DNA of 64,000 bases from Flavobacteriaceae bacterium. Its GTDB lineage: Bacteria; Bacteroidota; Bacteroidia; Flavobacteriales; Flavobacteriaceae. Positions 17,089 through 24,955 of the stretch are shown one piece after another. The position numbers were made by a program, and so were the translations under genes. Position 1 is the stretch's first letter. Each line of letters starts with the position of its first letter. A model generated the notes under the pieces. That model made no database searches. It was not told where the DNA came from and saw only the letters and a list, made by a program, of their open reading frames with translations. The DNA lies in contig WUAI01000005.1 of the NCBI GenBank assembly GCA_009827225.1, positions 1-64,000 of the forward strand, read 5' to 3'.

Positions 17089-17793
17089 TTACTTCTGTTT
17101 TTTCACAAAAACCATACAATGTTGCCAGGGCAGATTGTCGATGTTTTCTTTTAATCTAAAGCCTGCAGCTTCCATTTCTTTGACGGCCTGTCGTTCGGTC
17201 ATTTTATGTACTTTCTTAATGGGAACGCTATAGTCTTCGCCTCGATACTCGATAAGATACAGTTCGGCATCCGGTTTCATGGCCAGATAAATGGAGGCGA
17301 TCATTTCCGCAGGATAGTTAAACTCATGATACACGTCAACCATCAGAATCTTATCCACGATATTTGCAGGTAAATTAACCGATTGCTCGCTGCCTTTTAC
17401 CAAAGAAATATTTTGGAATCGTTTTCGGTTCATTTTCTGCTGAATGGCATCCAGCATTTCCTGTTGAATATCGACAGCGATCACCTGTCCTTCTTTCGCC
17501 TTCGGGGCCATCTTAAAAACATGATAACCCGAACCGGCACCAATATCGGCGATTACATCCGTTCTCTGAATGTCCATATTGCGGATCAAACGATTCGGAT
17601 TTTCCTCTTCTTCGCGTTCAGCCCTGTCCAGCCATTTGATCCCGCGATAGCCCATAACGTGTGCAATTTCTCTTCCCATGTACCATTTGCCGATCCCATT
17701 GGGATCACCGTTTTTGTAGGTGTATTTTTCCTGAGCCTGTGTAAGGGGTATCGCTAGTAATATCCAAAGAATAGCAATTGCCATCGGTTTCAT
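17089..17793 (-). CDS. Class I SAM-dependent methyltransferase-like protein with signal peptide
   Basis: The first 20 residues are a convincing signal peptide (MAIAILWILLAIPLTQAQ). After it comes a class I methyltransferase fold: motif I is VIADIGAGSGYHVFKMA near 79-95, the acidic end of strand 2 is VIAVDIQQEML near 104-114, and motif IV is KILMVDVYHEF near 147-157. The usual SAM-binding residues are therefore present. The oddity is location: SAM is cytoplasmic, so an exported methyltransferase would have no obvious donor. Either the signal is not cleaved or exported, or the domain serves another purpose. Similar signal-bearing methyltransferases occur across Bacteroidota. It is the upstream gene of a pair with the PD40 protein. 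Confidence 0.85.
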   Translation of the reverse strand: MKPMAIAILWILLAIPLTQAQEKYTYKNGDPNGIGKWYMGREIAHVMGYRGIKWLDRAEREEEENPNRLIRNMDIQRTDVIADIGAGSGYHVFKMAPKAKEGQVIAVDIQQEMLDAIQQKMNRKRFQNISLVKGSEQSVNLPANIVDKILMVDVYHEFNYPAEMIASIYLAMKPDAELYLIEYRGEDYSVPIKKVHKMTERQAVKEMEAAGFRLKENIDNLPWQHCMVFVKKQK

Positions 17794-17840
17794 AGCTTTG
17801 TTTTAATTTTCAAGTTAACAAAAAAGTCTCTGGTAAAATT

Positions 17841-18344
17841 CTAAGAATGTGTTAATCGCAATATAATCTCATGGTGTTGTGGAAACGTGGCCAACAACTC
17901 TTCCTGTGATGGCATTTCAAAATCTTCGAAACTGAAACCGGGAGAAACCGTACAACCCACCAGCGAAAAACTTGAGTCTTCAGAAACTTCAGCAGCAAAC
18001 CAGTGACCTCCGGGTACAACAAATTGCGGGCGCTCTCCTTTCGATAGGTTATTTCCAATCAGGTGTTGTGAATAAAGGCCTTCTTCGGAAATACAATGTA
18101 GCAGTATAGGCGATCCATCGTAATAATGCCAGATCTCGTCTTGTTTGATTCGATGAAAGGCAGAAAAGTTTTCGGATGTCAGCAAAAAATAAATGGCCGT
18201 TGCATGGTTTCTGGGACCATTGTAAACCGGTGGCAGACACTCTTTGGAAATCTCTTCGGAACTTCGGTATTCCTCCTTGAAGTATCCTCCTTCGGGATGC
18301 GGCTTTAAATCCAGTTCTTCGATGATTTTATGAATCCTTTCCAT
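17841..18344 (-). CDS. Cupin domain protein, DUF985 family
   Basis: A 167-aa cupin. The opening IIEELDLKPHPEGGYFKEEY and the central NHATAIYFLLTSENFSAFHR, then DEIWHYYDGSPI, are characteristic of the DUF985 group. The histidines of FHRIKQDEIWHYY and a later VPGGHWFAAE are the usual cupin metal or ligand positions. Members are small soluble cytoplasmic beta-barrels and some are annotated as sugar or nucleotide-sugar binding; no substrate can be assigned. It starts 2 bases after the stop of the SnoaL-like gene, so the two are cotranscribed. Confidence 0.88.
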   Translation of the reverse strand: MERIHKIIEELDLKPHPEGGYFKEEYRSSEEISKECLPPVYNGPRNHATAIYFLLTSENFSAFHRIKQDEIWHYYDGSPILLHCISEEGLYSQHLIGNNLSKGERPQFVVPGGHWFAAEVSEDSSFSLVGCTVSPGFSFEDFEMPSQEELLATFPQHHEIILRLTHS

Positions 18345-18346
18345 GA

Positions 18347-18724
18347 TTAATACATTGTGTTCGGATTGGCCGATTTTTTAGGTATTTGCTGAATCGCGTC
18401 CCAATGTTCACAAATTTTCCCGTTTTCATCAAACCGAAAAAAATCCATGGTCACATATTGATCATTACCGGGCCAAACCTGGTGAGTATGAAGAGCCACT
18501 AAATTGCCTTCGGCAATACAGCGTACAAATTCGATGGATTTATCCGGGTATTCCTGTTGCATTCTTTCAAAATAACTGATAAAACCCTGGGTGCCATCTG
18601 CCACATCCGGATTATGCTGAATGTATTCATTGCCGATATAACGGGCCACCGCTCCTTTTGGGTTTCCTTCATAAGCCATTTTATAAAAGGCAATGGCGTT
18701 TTGCTTGTTTGCTTCTAAATTCAT
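18347..18724 (-). CDS. SnoaL-like / NTF2-fold protein
   Basis: A small alpha+beta-barrel protein of about 125 aa of the nuclear-transport-factor-2-like superfamily, in the group annotated as SnoaL-like polyketide cyclase or ester cyclase. Recognisable segments are NAIAFYKMAYEGNPKGAVAR, YIQHNPDVADG and VALHTHQVW, ending FRFDENGKICEHWDAIQQIP. The His and Asp of HNPD and EHWD line the pocket in related proteins. The frame extends to a GTG at 18751; the ATG at 18724 is preferred because the family begins near this point. It is the first gene of a pair with the DUF985 cupin. Confidence 0.82.
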   Translation of the reverse strand: MNLEANKQNAIAFYKMAYEGNPKGAVARYIGNEYIQHNPDVADGTQGFISYFERMQQEYPDKSIEFVRCIAEGNLVALHTHQVWPGNDQYVTMDFFRFDENGKICEHWDAIQQIPKKSANPNTMY

Positions 18725-18811
18725 GCGATATGGTTTAACGTTGGTCGTCACTTAAGAAAATGTTGATTTTCAGTTTTCACAACCTTACCAAATTACAACA
18801 ATTAACCCTTT

Positions 18812-19150
18812 TCAGGAACGTAATTGCAGCCCTAAATGCATGATTTCTTCGATGGCAGCAATTGGGAGATCATTGTAAGGGTCGACCCGCAGTATTTTCA
18901 TTCGCGATCGTGAACCGGTCTCCAATGATGCATGCTCCATTTTATGGCCGTCTACGAAGAGAAAATAGGGTTCGGTTGTTTTTTTGTCGGTCCATAGAAA
19001 GCAGAACATTTTGTCGTGTAGTGTAAAACATGGCATGCCGTACTTGGTAGTTTCCGAGATGGAATTATGAAATTTTAAAAGAAGGTCCCGCATTGCCAGT
19101 AGGCAACTTTTATTAGGTTCCGGTTGGTCCAAATAAAAATGGTCGTTCAT
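18812..19150 (-). CDS. DUF1801-type small protein
   Basis: A 112-aa soluble protein matching the DUF1801 pattern: an N-terminal helix (LAMRDLLLKFHNSISETTKYGMPCF), then the central Tyr/Phe-rich strand (MFCFLWTDKKTTEPYFLFVD) and a closing helix. The function of the family is unknown; its fold resembles YdhG-like proteins. It stands alone between the SnoaL/cupin pair and a small membrane protein. Confidence 0.72.
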   Translation of the reverse strand: MNDHFYLDQPEPNKSCLLAMRDLLLKFHNSISETTKYGMPCFTLHDKMFCFLWTDKKTTEPYFLFVDGHKMEHASLETGSRSRMKILRVDPYNDLPIAAIEEIMHLGLQLRS

Positions 19151-19183
19151 TGAGTAGTTTACATTTCCAATTATTCACAGAGA

Positions 19184-19474
19184 CTAGCTTCCGGCGATGG
19201 GGGATCCAAAGATACCGACGGCCATTTCTGCCCATAATAATAAGAATAATAGGACGATGATTAAAATGAAGATCCAGCGCTTATTGTCCTTTTTTACGTT
19301 TCTGATGATTAGTTCAATACTCATACCCACCACAAGCAGAAGAACTCCCATAATAATGAAATCGCCCAGTTCCCAATTCACTTCTTCCGTGAATTGCATA
19401 GCGATTAATGGGATCAATAACAGGATGGGAATGCTTAAAAGTATGTAAAACAGGCGCTTATTCATGACGGTCAT
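19184..19474 (-). CDS. Small membrane protein (96 aa)
   Basis: Three hydrophobic segments (about residues 7-24, 38-60, 69-92) with a short charged stretch (IRNVKKDNKRW) between the second and third predict an inner-membrane protein. The family was not recognised. Two ATGs nine bases apart (19474 and 19465) are both possible starts. Confidence 0.6.
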   Translation of the reverse strand: MTVMNKRLFYILLSIPILLLIPLIAMQFTEEVNWELGDFIIMGVLLLVVGMSIELIIRNVKKDNKRWIFILIIVLLFLLLWAEMAVGIFGSPIAGS

Positions 19475-19577
19475 AATTCAAATATTAAAAGTACTTTGAA
19501 TTGCAAAGTAAATAATTTATTCAAAAGAGCCAAATTTGATGGCATAAAATGGGCTAATTACATAGACCAGCTTCTAA

Positions 19578-20336
19578 TTATCTCTTGTGCTCCGGGCTGT
19601 CAAATCCGGCCTGACATCCTGCGGCCCATTCATCGGGTTGATTCCCATAAGCGGGTACACCACCCTGATCTTTAAGCATCCTTGCCAAGTGCAGGCAATT
19701 CCACACTAGGAACGTAGTATTACGGTTGGTAAAATCGTTTTCTGGGCCACCCGATCCAGGATCACGGTACGACGGACCAGGTCCGGCTTCACCCATCCAA
19801 CCTGCATCGGCTTGTGGAGGTACCGTATATCCTATATGTGAAAGTGAAAACAATATATTCATCGCACAGTGTTTCACTCCATCTTCATTCCCGGTAATTA
19901 AGGTGGCGCCCACCTTACCATAATCGCGGTATTGTCCTTTTTCATTGAATTGATGCGTGTAGCCGTACATCCGTTCCAGGGTGCGATTACATACCGAAGA
20001 CTTTTCACCCAGCCATACTGAGGTACCAATGATTAGTATGTCACAGGCATCGATCTCCTTTTGGATCATGGGCCAGTCATCCTTATCCCATTCAGGTGTT
20101 TGTGACATATCCATTCCCAGTCCAGCCGGAATCACATAATCCACAGGACGAATGATCTTGGTTTGCACACCATTGGCTTCAAATATTCTTTGGGCTACTT
20201 TTATGAGACCCTCCGTATGTGAAAGTACCGGGGTTCTGTTCAAAGTACAATTCAGAAATAATACTTTTAAATCATCATATTTTGCGGGCGGATTTTCACA
20301 ATGTTGTTGGATCTTATCATCGAGTTGTTTTGACAT
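19578..20336 (-). CDS. Flavodoxin-fold NAD(P)H-dependent oxidoreductase
   Basis: A 252-aa protein of the flavodoxin-like/NADPH-dependent FMN reductase group. The first strand and FMN phosphate loop read LKVLFLNCTLNRTPVLSHTE. The second flavin contact is DILIIGTSVWLGEKSSVCNRTLERM, the WLG/WxG loop over the isoalloxazine ring. A third segment (ATLITGNEDGVKHCAMNILFSL) holds a GNEDG turn seen in the family. It is cytoplasmic; the electron acceptor (quinone, azo dye or chromate) cannot be told. The C-terminal ~60 residues, rich in Gly and Pro, form an extension. It is a single gene. Confidence 0.84.
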   Translation of the reverse strand: MSKQLDDKIQQHCENPPAKYDDLKVLFLNCTLNRTPVLSHTEGLIKVAQRIFEANGVQTKIIRPVDYVIPAGLGMDMSQTPEWDKDDWPMIQKEIDACDILIIGTSVWLGEKSSVCNRTLERMYGYTHQFNEKGQYRDYGKVGATLITGNEDGVKHCAMNILFSLSHIGYTVPPQADAGWMGEAGPGPSYRDPGSGGPENDFTNRNTTFLVWNCLHLARMLKDQGGVPAYGNQPDEWAAGCQAGFDSPEHKR

Positions 20337-20481
20337 GTTTTTAGATTTTTAATGAGAACAGGAAAGATACAAATTAACCTCCTATTTCAGACCAACCAAA
20401 ACTTCTGTTAGCAGGATGGGGGAGCCTCAAATCCAAACCATTCAATCTCCTTGTATTTACATTAGAGTCGGGCGATACTTT

Positions 20482-21384
20482 CTATTCCGCAGTTTCAAAT
20501 ACAATAGTAGACGGCTTTTTTGAATCCTTTCTAGTCAGGTATTTTTTGAGAGCCCCCCCTTTTACATTATTGACATCGAATTCAGTAATAAAGGCTTCTT
20601 GATCCACATGATCGATCACCCGGTAGGTCTTCTTGGAATCTATCCTGTTTACAATGATATGGATGATTTCGATATCATCTTTCTTCCCACGACTACCATA
20701 TCCTTTTACTCCTTTGTAAACGGTCATTCCGTGTCCCACTTCATCGATCAGGGTTTGCTGCATTTCCTTGGTCTTTGTGGTGATGATCATTAAACCCACA
20801 TAGTCTTCAAATCCTTCTAGAATTAGGTCAATGGTTTTGGCGGTGACTAGGTACGTTAGCACCGAATACATAGCAATCTCGAGGGAGAATAATATTCCTG
20901 TGAGTACAAAAAGTATAATATTAAACCATAAAATGATGACACCAATGGAGATACCGGTCTTATCATTTACAAATAATCCGAGGATCTCGGAACCATCTAA
21001 CACCGAACCATTTTTAATGGCCAGGCCAATACCTGCTCCCAGGAAAAGTCCGCCGAAAATTGAAATCAGTAGTTTGTCATCGGTAATGGGTTCAAAATTT
21101 TCGAAATAGATGATGAGTGCCAGTACAAGGATGGAAACGATCGATTTAATGAGTATGCGCTTGGAAACAGTAAACCATCCCAGAATGAAAAATGGAATAC
21201 TCAAAAGAGGGAGTGTGATTGAAATTTCCCAAGAAATAAGTTTACTCAATAAGATGGCTACGCCTGTAACACCACCGTCCAAAAATCCGTTTGGTAATAA
21301 AAAAGCCTTCAAACCAATGCTGGCTAAAAAGATAGCCAGCGCAATCTGAAGGATTTCCAAAACGAATTTTAAGGTTCGTTTCAT
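20482..21384 (-). CDS. YitT family membrane protein (DUF161 + DUF2179)
   Basis: A 300-aa protein. Five or six transmembrane helices (residues ~8-190) include two DUF161-type repeats with the motif GGVTGVAILLSKL (about 37-49) and FLGAGIGLAIKNGSVLDGSEILGLF. They are followed by a cytoplasmic DUF2179 domain (about 205-290; GLMIITTKTKEMQQTLIDEV and ITEFDVNNVKGGALKK). The role is not established; the family is widespread in Firmicutes and Bacteroidota. It overlaps the upstream gene 21381-21728 by 4 bases (ATGA), so the two are translationally coupled. Confidence 0.9.
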   Translation of the reverse strand: MKRTLKFVLEILQIALAIFLASIGLKAFLLPNGFLDGGVTGVAILLSKLISWEISITLPLLSIPFFILGWFTVSKRILIKSIVSILVLALIIYFENFEPITDDKLLISIFGGLFLGAGIGLAIKNGSVLDGSEILGLFVNDKTGISIGVIILWFNIILFVLTGILFSLEIAMYSVLTYLVTAKTIDLILEGFEDYVGLMIITTKTKEMQQTLIDEVGHGMTVYKGVKGYGSRGKKDDIEIIHIIVNRIDSKKTYRVIDHVDQEAFITEFDVNNVKGGALKKYLTRKDSKKPSTIVFETAE

Positions 21385-21728
21385 TCATTGAGTTCTTTGA
21401 ATCCTATTTTGGCCATAGTTTTCATTTCCGAATCGAAATACAACTCATGTCCCTGAAGAAGTTTCACCGCCATGATCGCTCCCGGTTCTATAGTCGAGGT
21501 TTGAAGAATTTCTCCATCCTGTTGAATTCTTATGGAAAACGGGTTGGCACCAAGGTTTTCTATCGTCCCAATGCTATTAGTGGATAAGTAAGGATTGATG
21601 GCTGCATCTTGTCCGGTCCCCTTACCGCTGATACACATAGATTGAGAAGGATCCAGCTCCAATACTGATTGGCTAAAGCCGATAAAGGGAGCTAGTAATA
21701 ATAGAATAAATAATAGATGTTTTTTCAT
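21381..21728 (-). CDS. Small secreted hypothetical protein (115 aa)
   Basis: A signal peptide (MKKHLLFILLLLAPFIGFSQ) is followed by a ~95-residue beta-rich domain with a central IENLGANPFSIRIQQDGEI. The sequence suggests a small periplasmic immunoglobulin-like or sandwich domain, but no family was recognised. It is the first gene of an operon with YitT and shares the 4-base overlap ATGA with it. Confidence 0.7.
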   Translation of the reverse strand: MKKHLLFILLLLAPFIGFSQSVLELDPSQSMCISGKGTGQDAAINPYLSTNSIGTIENLGANPFSIRIQQDGEILQTSTIEPGAIMAVKLLQGHELYFDSEMKTMAKIGFKELNE

Positions 21729-21864
21729 GGTTTAATTTTTTATAAGTTAAGAAATACCATATTGGGTGCCATACCCTGGTAACTACATAAAATTAAGAAC
21801 ATTAATTCGAAAACATGTTAAATTCTAATTAATTATAGCGGTGCAACGCAAAATAAATAACTCA

Positions 21865-22290
21865 CTATTCCACTTTAAAAAGATCCATCCCTTTCACCCA
21901 GAACAATTGAGAATCGACAAATTTTAGCGCAGTTTTAATAATTCTATCGGACTTGTCTCTTGGGGATTTGCTAATAAATCTGGCCTTCGTTTTGTCAAAA
22001 TCCAGAGTGTGCTTTTCATCGAAGTCCTTTTGCTTATCTGTTAAGAAGGAAATTATTGTATTATCGGACTTCCATTTCCCTTTTCCATATAAATATTCCT
22101 CAGGATTTAATTTTTGGGAATGATTGGAATATGATTTAAAAGAAAAGGTTCCATCTGAATTAAGCACAAGTTGGTAAGATATATAAGCATTGACGGTTTT
22201 GTGTTCCGCCTCGTAGACACCAGCTATATCTTGAGCTTGTGCAATTAACAGCCCATAAAAAAAACAAAGGAACAATGGAAGACATTTCAT
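21865..22290 (-). CDS. Secreted lipocalin-like hypothetical protein (141 aa)
   Basis: A signal peptide (MKCLPLFLCFFYGLLIAQAQ) is followed by about 120 residues in which DIAGVYEAE, LVLNSDGTFSFKSYSNHSQ, GKGKWKSDNTIISFLTDK and a final LFWVKGMDLFKVE form successive beta strands. The run G.Y......L.L..DGTF.........GKW...... is common in lipocalin-like or META-like barrels of Bacteroidota. Function unknown. Confidence 0.7.
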   Translation of the reverse strand: MKCLPLFLCFFYGLLIAQAQDIAGVYEAEHKTVNAYISYQLVLNSDGTFSFKSYSNHSQKLNPEEYLYGKGKWKSDNTIISFLTDKQKDFDEKHTLDFDKTKARFISKSPRDKSDRIIKTALKFVDSQLFWVKGMDLFKVE

Positions 22291-22349
22291 ATTCGATCTT
22301 ACTATAGGTAGCCAAATTAAAAAAACGAAACCATTTTGTTAAATGATCG

Positions 22350-23342
22350 TCACGAAAATGCCATCTCGCGGTTGTACTTATTTCTATACTCGTTAGGCGA
22401 CAAACCAGAGTATTTACGGAACGTATTTCTGAAGGCCTTTTGGTCGTTATAACCAATATTGTACATCACCTCGGAAACGGAGAGTGTCGTAGATTCCAGC
22501 TTCTTCTTTGCAGCTTCTATTTTAACCCGCTGTATGTATTCCAAGGGTGTGTTCAAAGTCGCTTTTTTAAATCTTCGCAGGAAGCTTCGAGCGTTCAAAT
22601 GAACCATATTTGCGATAGAATCTATCTGCAGTTTTTTGTCATAATTATTTTCAATATATATCTGGGCTTTTTTAATGGGTTCATCCGTGTGTTCTTTCTG
22701 ACCGCTGAAAATGATGAATTCGTTCTGACTTATACGATCAAAATCGATCTCCGAGATTTTCGAACACCAGATCGCAGTTTCCCTTCCAAAATAACGTTCA
22801 ATTAAGTACAACGTGAAATTCAAAATGGAGTAGGCGCCACCGCTGGAGTAGATCCCATTGTCTTCACAAATTATTTTCTCCGGCATTAATTGCACCTTCG
22901 GATATCTTTCCCGGAACAGGTCGTGACTCGTCCAATGGGTCGCACAGGATTTACCGTTCAGCAAACCCGTTTCAGCCAAAAGAAAAGCGCCTTTACATAA
23001 ACTGGCGATTTCAGAATCATTTTTTATTCTTTGATCCTTTATCCATGAGATGAATTCCCGATTGTTTTCTATTTCCTTTGGCAAATCACCGCTAATGGGT
23101 GAAACTATGATCAGATCCGTTTTTGTGATATCTTCCATGGTTGCCGTGGGTTGTATACTGAATATTCCCTGGTAATGGATAGGTTCCATGGTTGATCCCA
23201 CTAAATCAATCTTAAATGGAGGTTCCTTCAAATGTTCCAGTCGCTGCAAATGCGAATTGGCCATGCGGAACAAGTTATAAGGGGCAATTATAGTATCAAC
23301 GATGGTATTTCCTTTAGGCAGAATAATACTGATTTGTCTCAT
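22350..23342 (-). CDS. GlxA family transcriptional regulator (DJ-1/PfpI + AraC)
   Basis: The ATG at 23342 is preferred over an in-frame upstream start because the DJ-1/PfpI-like domain begins at once (MRQISIILPKGNTIVDTIIA). This domain spans residues ~1-190; the nucleophile-elbow region reads EIASLCKGAFLLAETGLLNGKSCATHW (Cys of LCKGAF). The AraC double helix-turn-helix covers ~225-325 (DKKLQIDSIANMVHLNARSF, then SVSEVMYNIGYNDQKAFRNTF). Members use the first domain as a sensor. It is divergent from the monooxygenase gene 23475-23849, which it may control; a 9-bp inverted repeat lies between them. Confidence 0.9.
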   Translation of the reverse strand: MRQISIILPKGNTIVDTIIAPYNLFRMANSHLQRLEHLKEPPFKIDLVGSTMEPIHYQGIFSIQPTATMEDITKTDLIIVSPISGDLPKEIENNREFISWIKDQRIKNDSEIASLCKGAFLLAETGLLNGKSCATHWTSHDLFRERYPKVQLMPEKIICEDNGIYSSGGAYSILNFTLYLIERYFGRETAIWCSKISEIDFDRISQNEFIIFSGQKEHTDEPIKKAQIYIENNYDKKLQIDSIANMVHLNARSFLRRFKKATLNTPLEYIQRVKIEAAKKKLESTTLSVSEVMYNIGYNDQKAFRNTFRKYSGLSPNEYRNKYNREMAFS

Positions 23343-23353
23343 ATTCCATGATA

Positions 23354-23446
23354 TTTTGACAAAGATATTGATAAATACTGTCGTAAACAACCCCTTAGAT
23401 TGTCAAAAAAGACATACCTAATATGTATAATTGCGTCATAACTTTG
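23354..23446 (+). promoter_or_regulatory. Divergent promoter region with 9-bp inverted repeat
   Basis: TTTTGACAA (23354-23362) and TTGTCAAAA (23400-23408) form a perfect inverted repeat with a 37-base spacer between the GlxA-like regulator and the monooxygenase gene. A perfect -7 element, TAACTTTG (23439-23446), lies 28 bases before the monooxygenase ATG; no clear -33 was seen. The repeat is a candidate site for the regulator, by position only. Confidence 0.4.
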
Positions 23447-23474
23447 TGGTATTCAATAATCAAATTCAGAAATT

Positions 23475-23849
23475 ATGGAAAATCAAGAAGTCATGGTCGT
23501 GTATAAATGGACGGCAAAAGAAGGAAACTCGGAAGCATTGAAAGGGATCTATAAAGAAGTGGAAAGTCAGATGAAATCGAACGAACCAGGGGCCCTGGAA
23601 GTGCAATGTTATTTTGATGAATCTTCGGGTACTTTGGTAGTCATGGATCTTTTTTCCGATGCCAATGCGGTTGGATTTCATTTAGGCACTACAGCGGCCG
23701 GGCATTTCGAGAAATTGTTGCAAATCGCAGTTCCCGGTGAATTTTTATTCTGCGGAAATGTTCCGGATTCAATGAAACAAGCAGCCACCGGAATGGGCTT
23801 AAACGCCACCTTCGCCCCCAATATTTTTGGGTTTAACAGAAAGGCATAA
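23475..23849 (+). CDS. Antibiotic biosynthesis monooxygenase (ABM)-like protein
   Basis: A 124-aa ferredoxin-like beta-alpha-beta protein of the ABM superfamily (YgiN/quinol monooxygenase type). The N-terminal strand and helix read VMVVYKWTAKEGNSEALKGI, the second strand is PGALEVQCYF, and the typical DLFSDANAVGFHLGT and HFEKLL helix follow. A loop of ~40 C-terminal residues (PDSMKQAATGMGLNATFAPN) is longer than in YgiN. Related proteins oxidise quinols or act without a cofactor; the substrate is unknown. It is divergent from the GlxA-type regulator. Confidence 0.78.
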   Translation: MENQEVMVVYKWTAKEGNSEALKGIYKEVESQMKSNEPGALEVQCYFDESSGTLVVMDLFSDANAVGFHLGTTAAGHFEKLLQIAVPGEFLFCGNVPDSMKQAATGMGLNATFAPNIFGFNRKA

Positions 23850-23867
23850 ACTCAAGTAAGCATCAAC

Positions 23868-23898
23868 AAAAACACCGGCCTTTATAACCGGTGTTTTT
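23868..23898. terminator. Bidirectional intrinsic terminator
   Basis: A perfect 11-bp stem (23868-23878 with 23888-23898, AAAAACACCGG/CCGGTGTTTTT) with T runs on both strands. It lies between the convergent monooxygenase and membrane-protein genes. Confidence 0.9.
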
Positions 23899-23914
23899 AT
23901 TTCAGGATTTTTAA

Positions 23915-24370
23915 TTATGCTACGCCTGCTTTTCGCCCTTTAAAATAGGCATAGAAGCTCGTGATGATGGCGAGCGAAGAGACAATGGTCATGAGAGTTC
24001 CAGGCATAAAGTTTACGTATCCGCCTAGATCCATAAACAGGAAGTAACCCAAATCGGCCAGACCTCCTGTAATGGCAGCAAGAAAAATGGCGTTCTTGTT
24101 TCCTTTCCAGATATAAAAGGCACAAATAAAGGTTACAATTCCTATCCATAGGAGGTTGAACCCATGCTGACCAATGATCGCACCGAGCGCTTCTGGATAA
24201 TCCATTTGTAAAGATTCCGGGTCTACGGCATCTGCGATTCCCACAATCGAAGAGGTAATATCATCACTTAATATTCCCTTCATTGTCATTACTCCAGCGA
24301 GGACATGCACGAGACCCCAGATAATCCAAAGCACGGAAGAGATCTTAAATAATATGGATAAATTTTTCAT
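23915..24370 (-). CDS. Hypothetical four-helix membrane protein (151 aa)
   Basis: Hydrophobic segments at about residues 8-32, 70-92, 95-113 and 120-142 predict four inner-membrane helices; the loop after the first is longer and mildly acidic (SSIVGIADAVDPESLQMDY). The family was not recognised. It ends in a bidirectional terminator. It lies 85 bases downstream of a Crp-like gene on the same strand. Confidence 0.68.
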   Translation of the reverse strand: MKNLSILFKISSVLWIIWGLVHVLAGVMTMKGILSDDITSSIVGIADAVDPESLQMDYPEALGAIIGQHGFNLLWIGIVTFICAFYIWKGNKNAIFLAAITGGLADLGYFLFMDLGGYVNFMPGTLMTIVSSLAIITSFYAYFKGRKAGVA

Positions 24371-24455
24371 TTTGACGTTGATTTAGTTTCGTCAAATATC
24401 CCATCTAATTCATACATGTGCATTAATGTAGATTAAGAAATCAATAAGAGCCGGA

Positions 24456-24926
24456 TTATCTTTTCCGTATCCTTTTGCTTTTGGCAGAGGAGAGCGCTTC
24501 GGGGGTAATTCCAAGATAAGAAGCTATCATTCTCTGAGGGACACGTTGCGCAATATCGGGATAAGTCTCCATGAAGTGATCGTAACGTTCCATCGCGGAC
24601 GCACTCATGAGCATGATCACTCTTTTCTGCAAAACCGCAATTCGATTTATAAATGCAGTGGCATTGTTTCTTTCTTTTTCGATGTTCTTAAGATGCACGG
24701 TAATCGAGGAATCTTCCAGTGCGTCAATGTATAAGTCACAGGGTTTGTCGGGTGAAATATTATCGGCTATCACCCATCCTTCCGGAGCAAACATAAAGAT
24801 GTGCTCTTTACCTTTCTCATCGATGGTATAGCTTCTTAAAAGTCCGGAATGAACATGATATACCTTGGTGTTCAATTCTCCACTCCTTTGTAAGATTTCT
24901 CCTTTTATTATGGTAGCCTGCTTCAA
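24456..24926 (-). CDS. Crp/Fnr family transcriptional regulator, short N-terminus
   Basis: A 156-aa regulator with most of a cyclic-nucleotide-binding-like barrel (GEILQRSGELNTKVYHVHSG, SYTIDEKGKEHIFMFAPEGWVIAD) and a C-terminal winged helix. The latter reads ERYDHFMETYPDIAQRVPQR, then IASYLGITPEALSSAKSKRIRKR. Flavobacterial members are usually ~190 aa; about 30 residues of the first barrel strands are missing. A stop codon lies four codons upstream and the start read is TTG at 24926, so the short N-terminus looks real rather than a start misassignment. The winged helix appears intact. Confidence 0.78.
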   Translation of the reverse strand: MKQATIIKGEILQRSGELNTKVYHVHSGLLRSYTIDEKGKEHIFMFAPEGWVIADNISPDKPCDLYIDALEDSSITVHLKNIEKERNNATAFINRIAVLQKRVIMLMSASAMERYDHFMETYPDIAQRVPQRMIASYLGITPEALSSAKSKRIRKR

Positions 24927-24955
24927 ATGTGGTAGGTATTAAATTCGAATATCAG

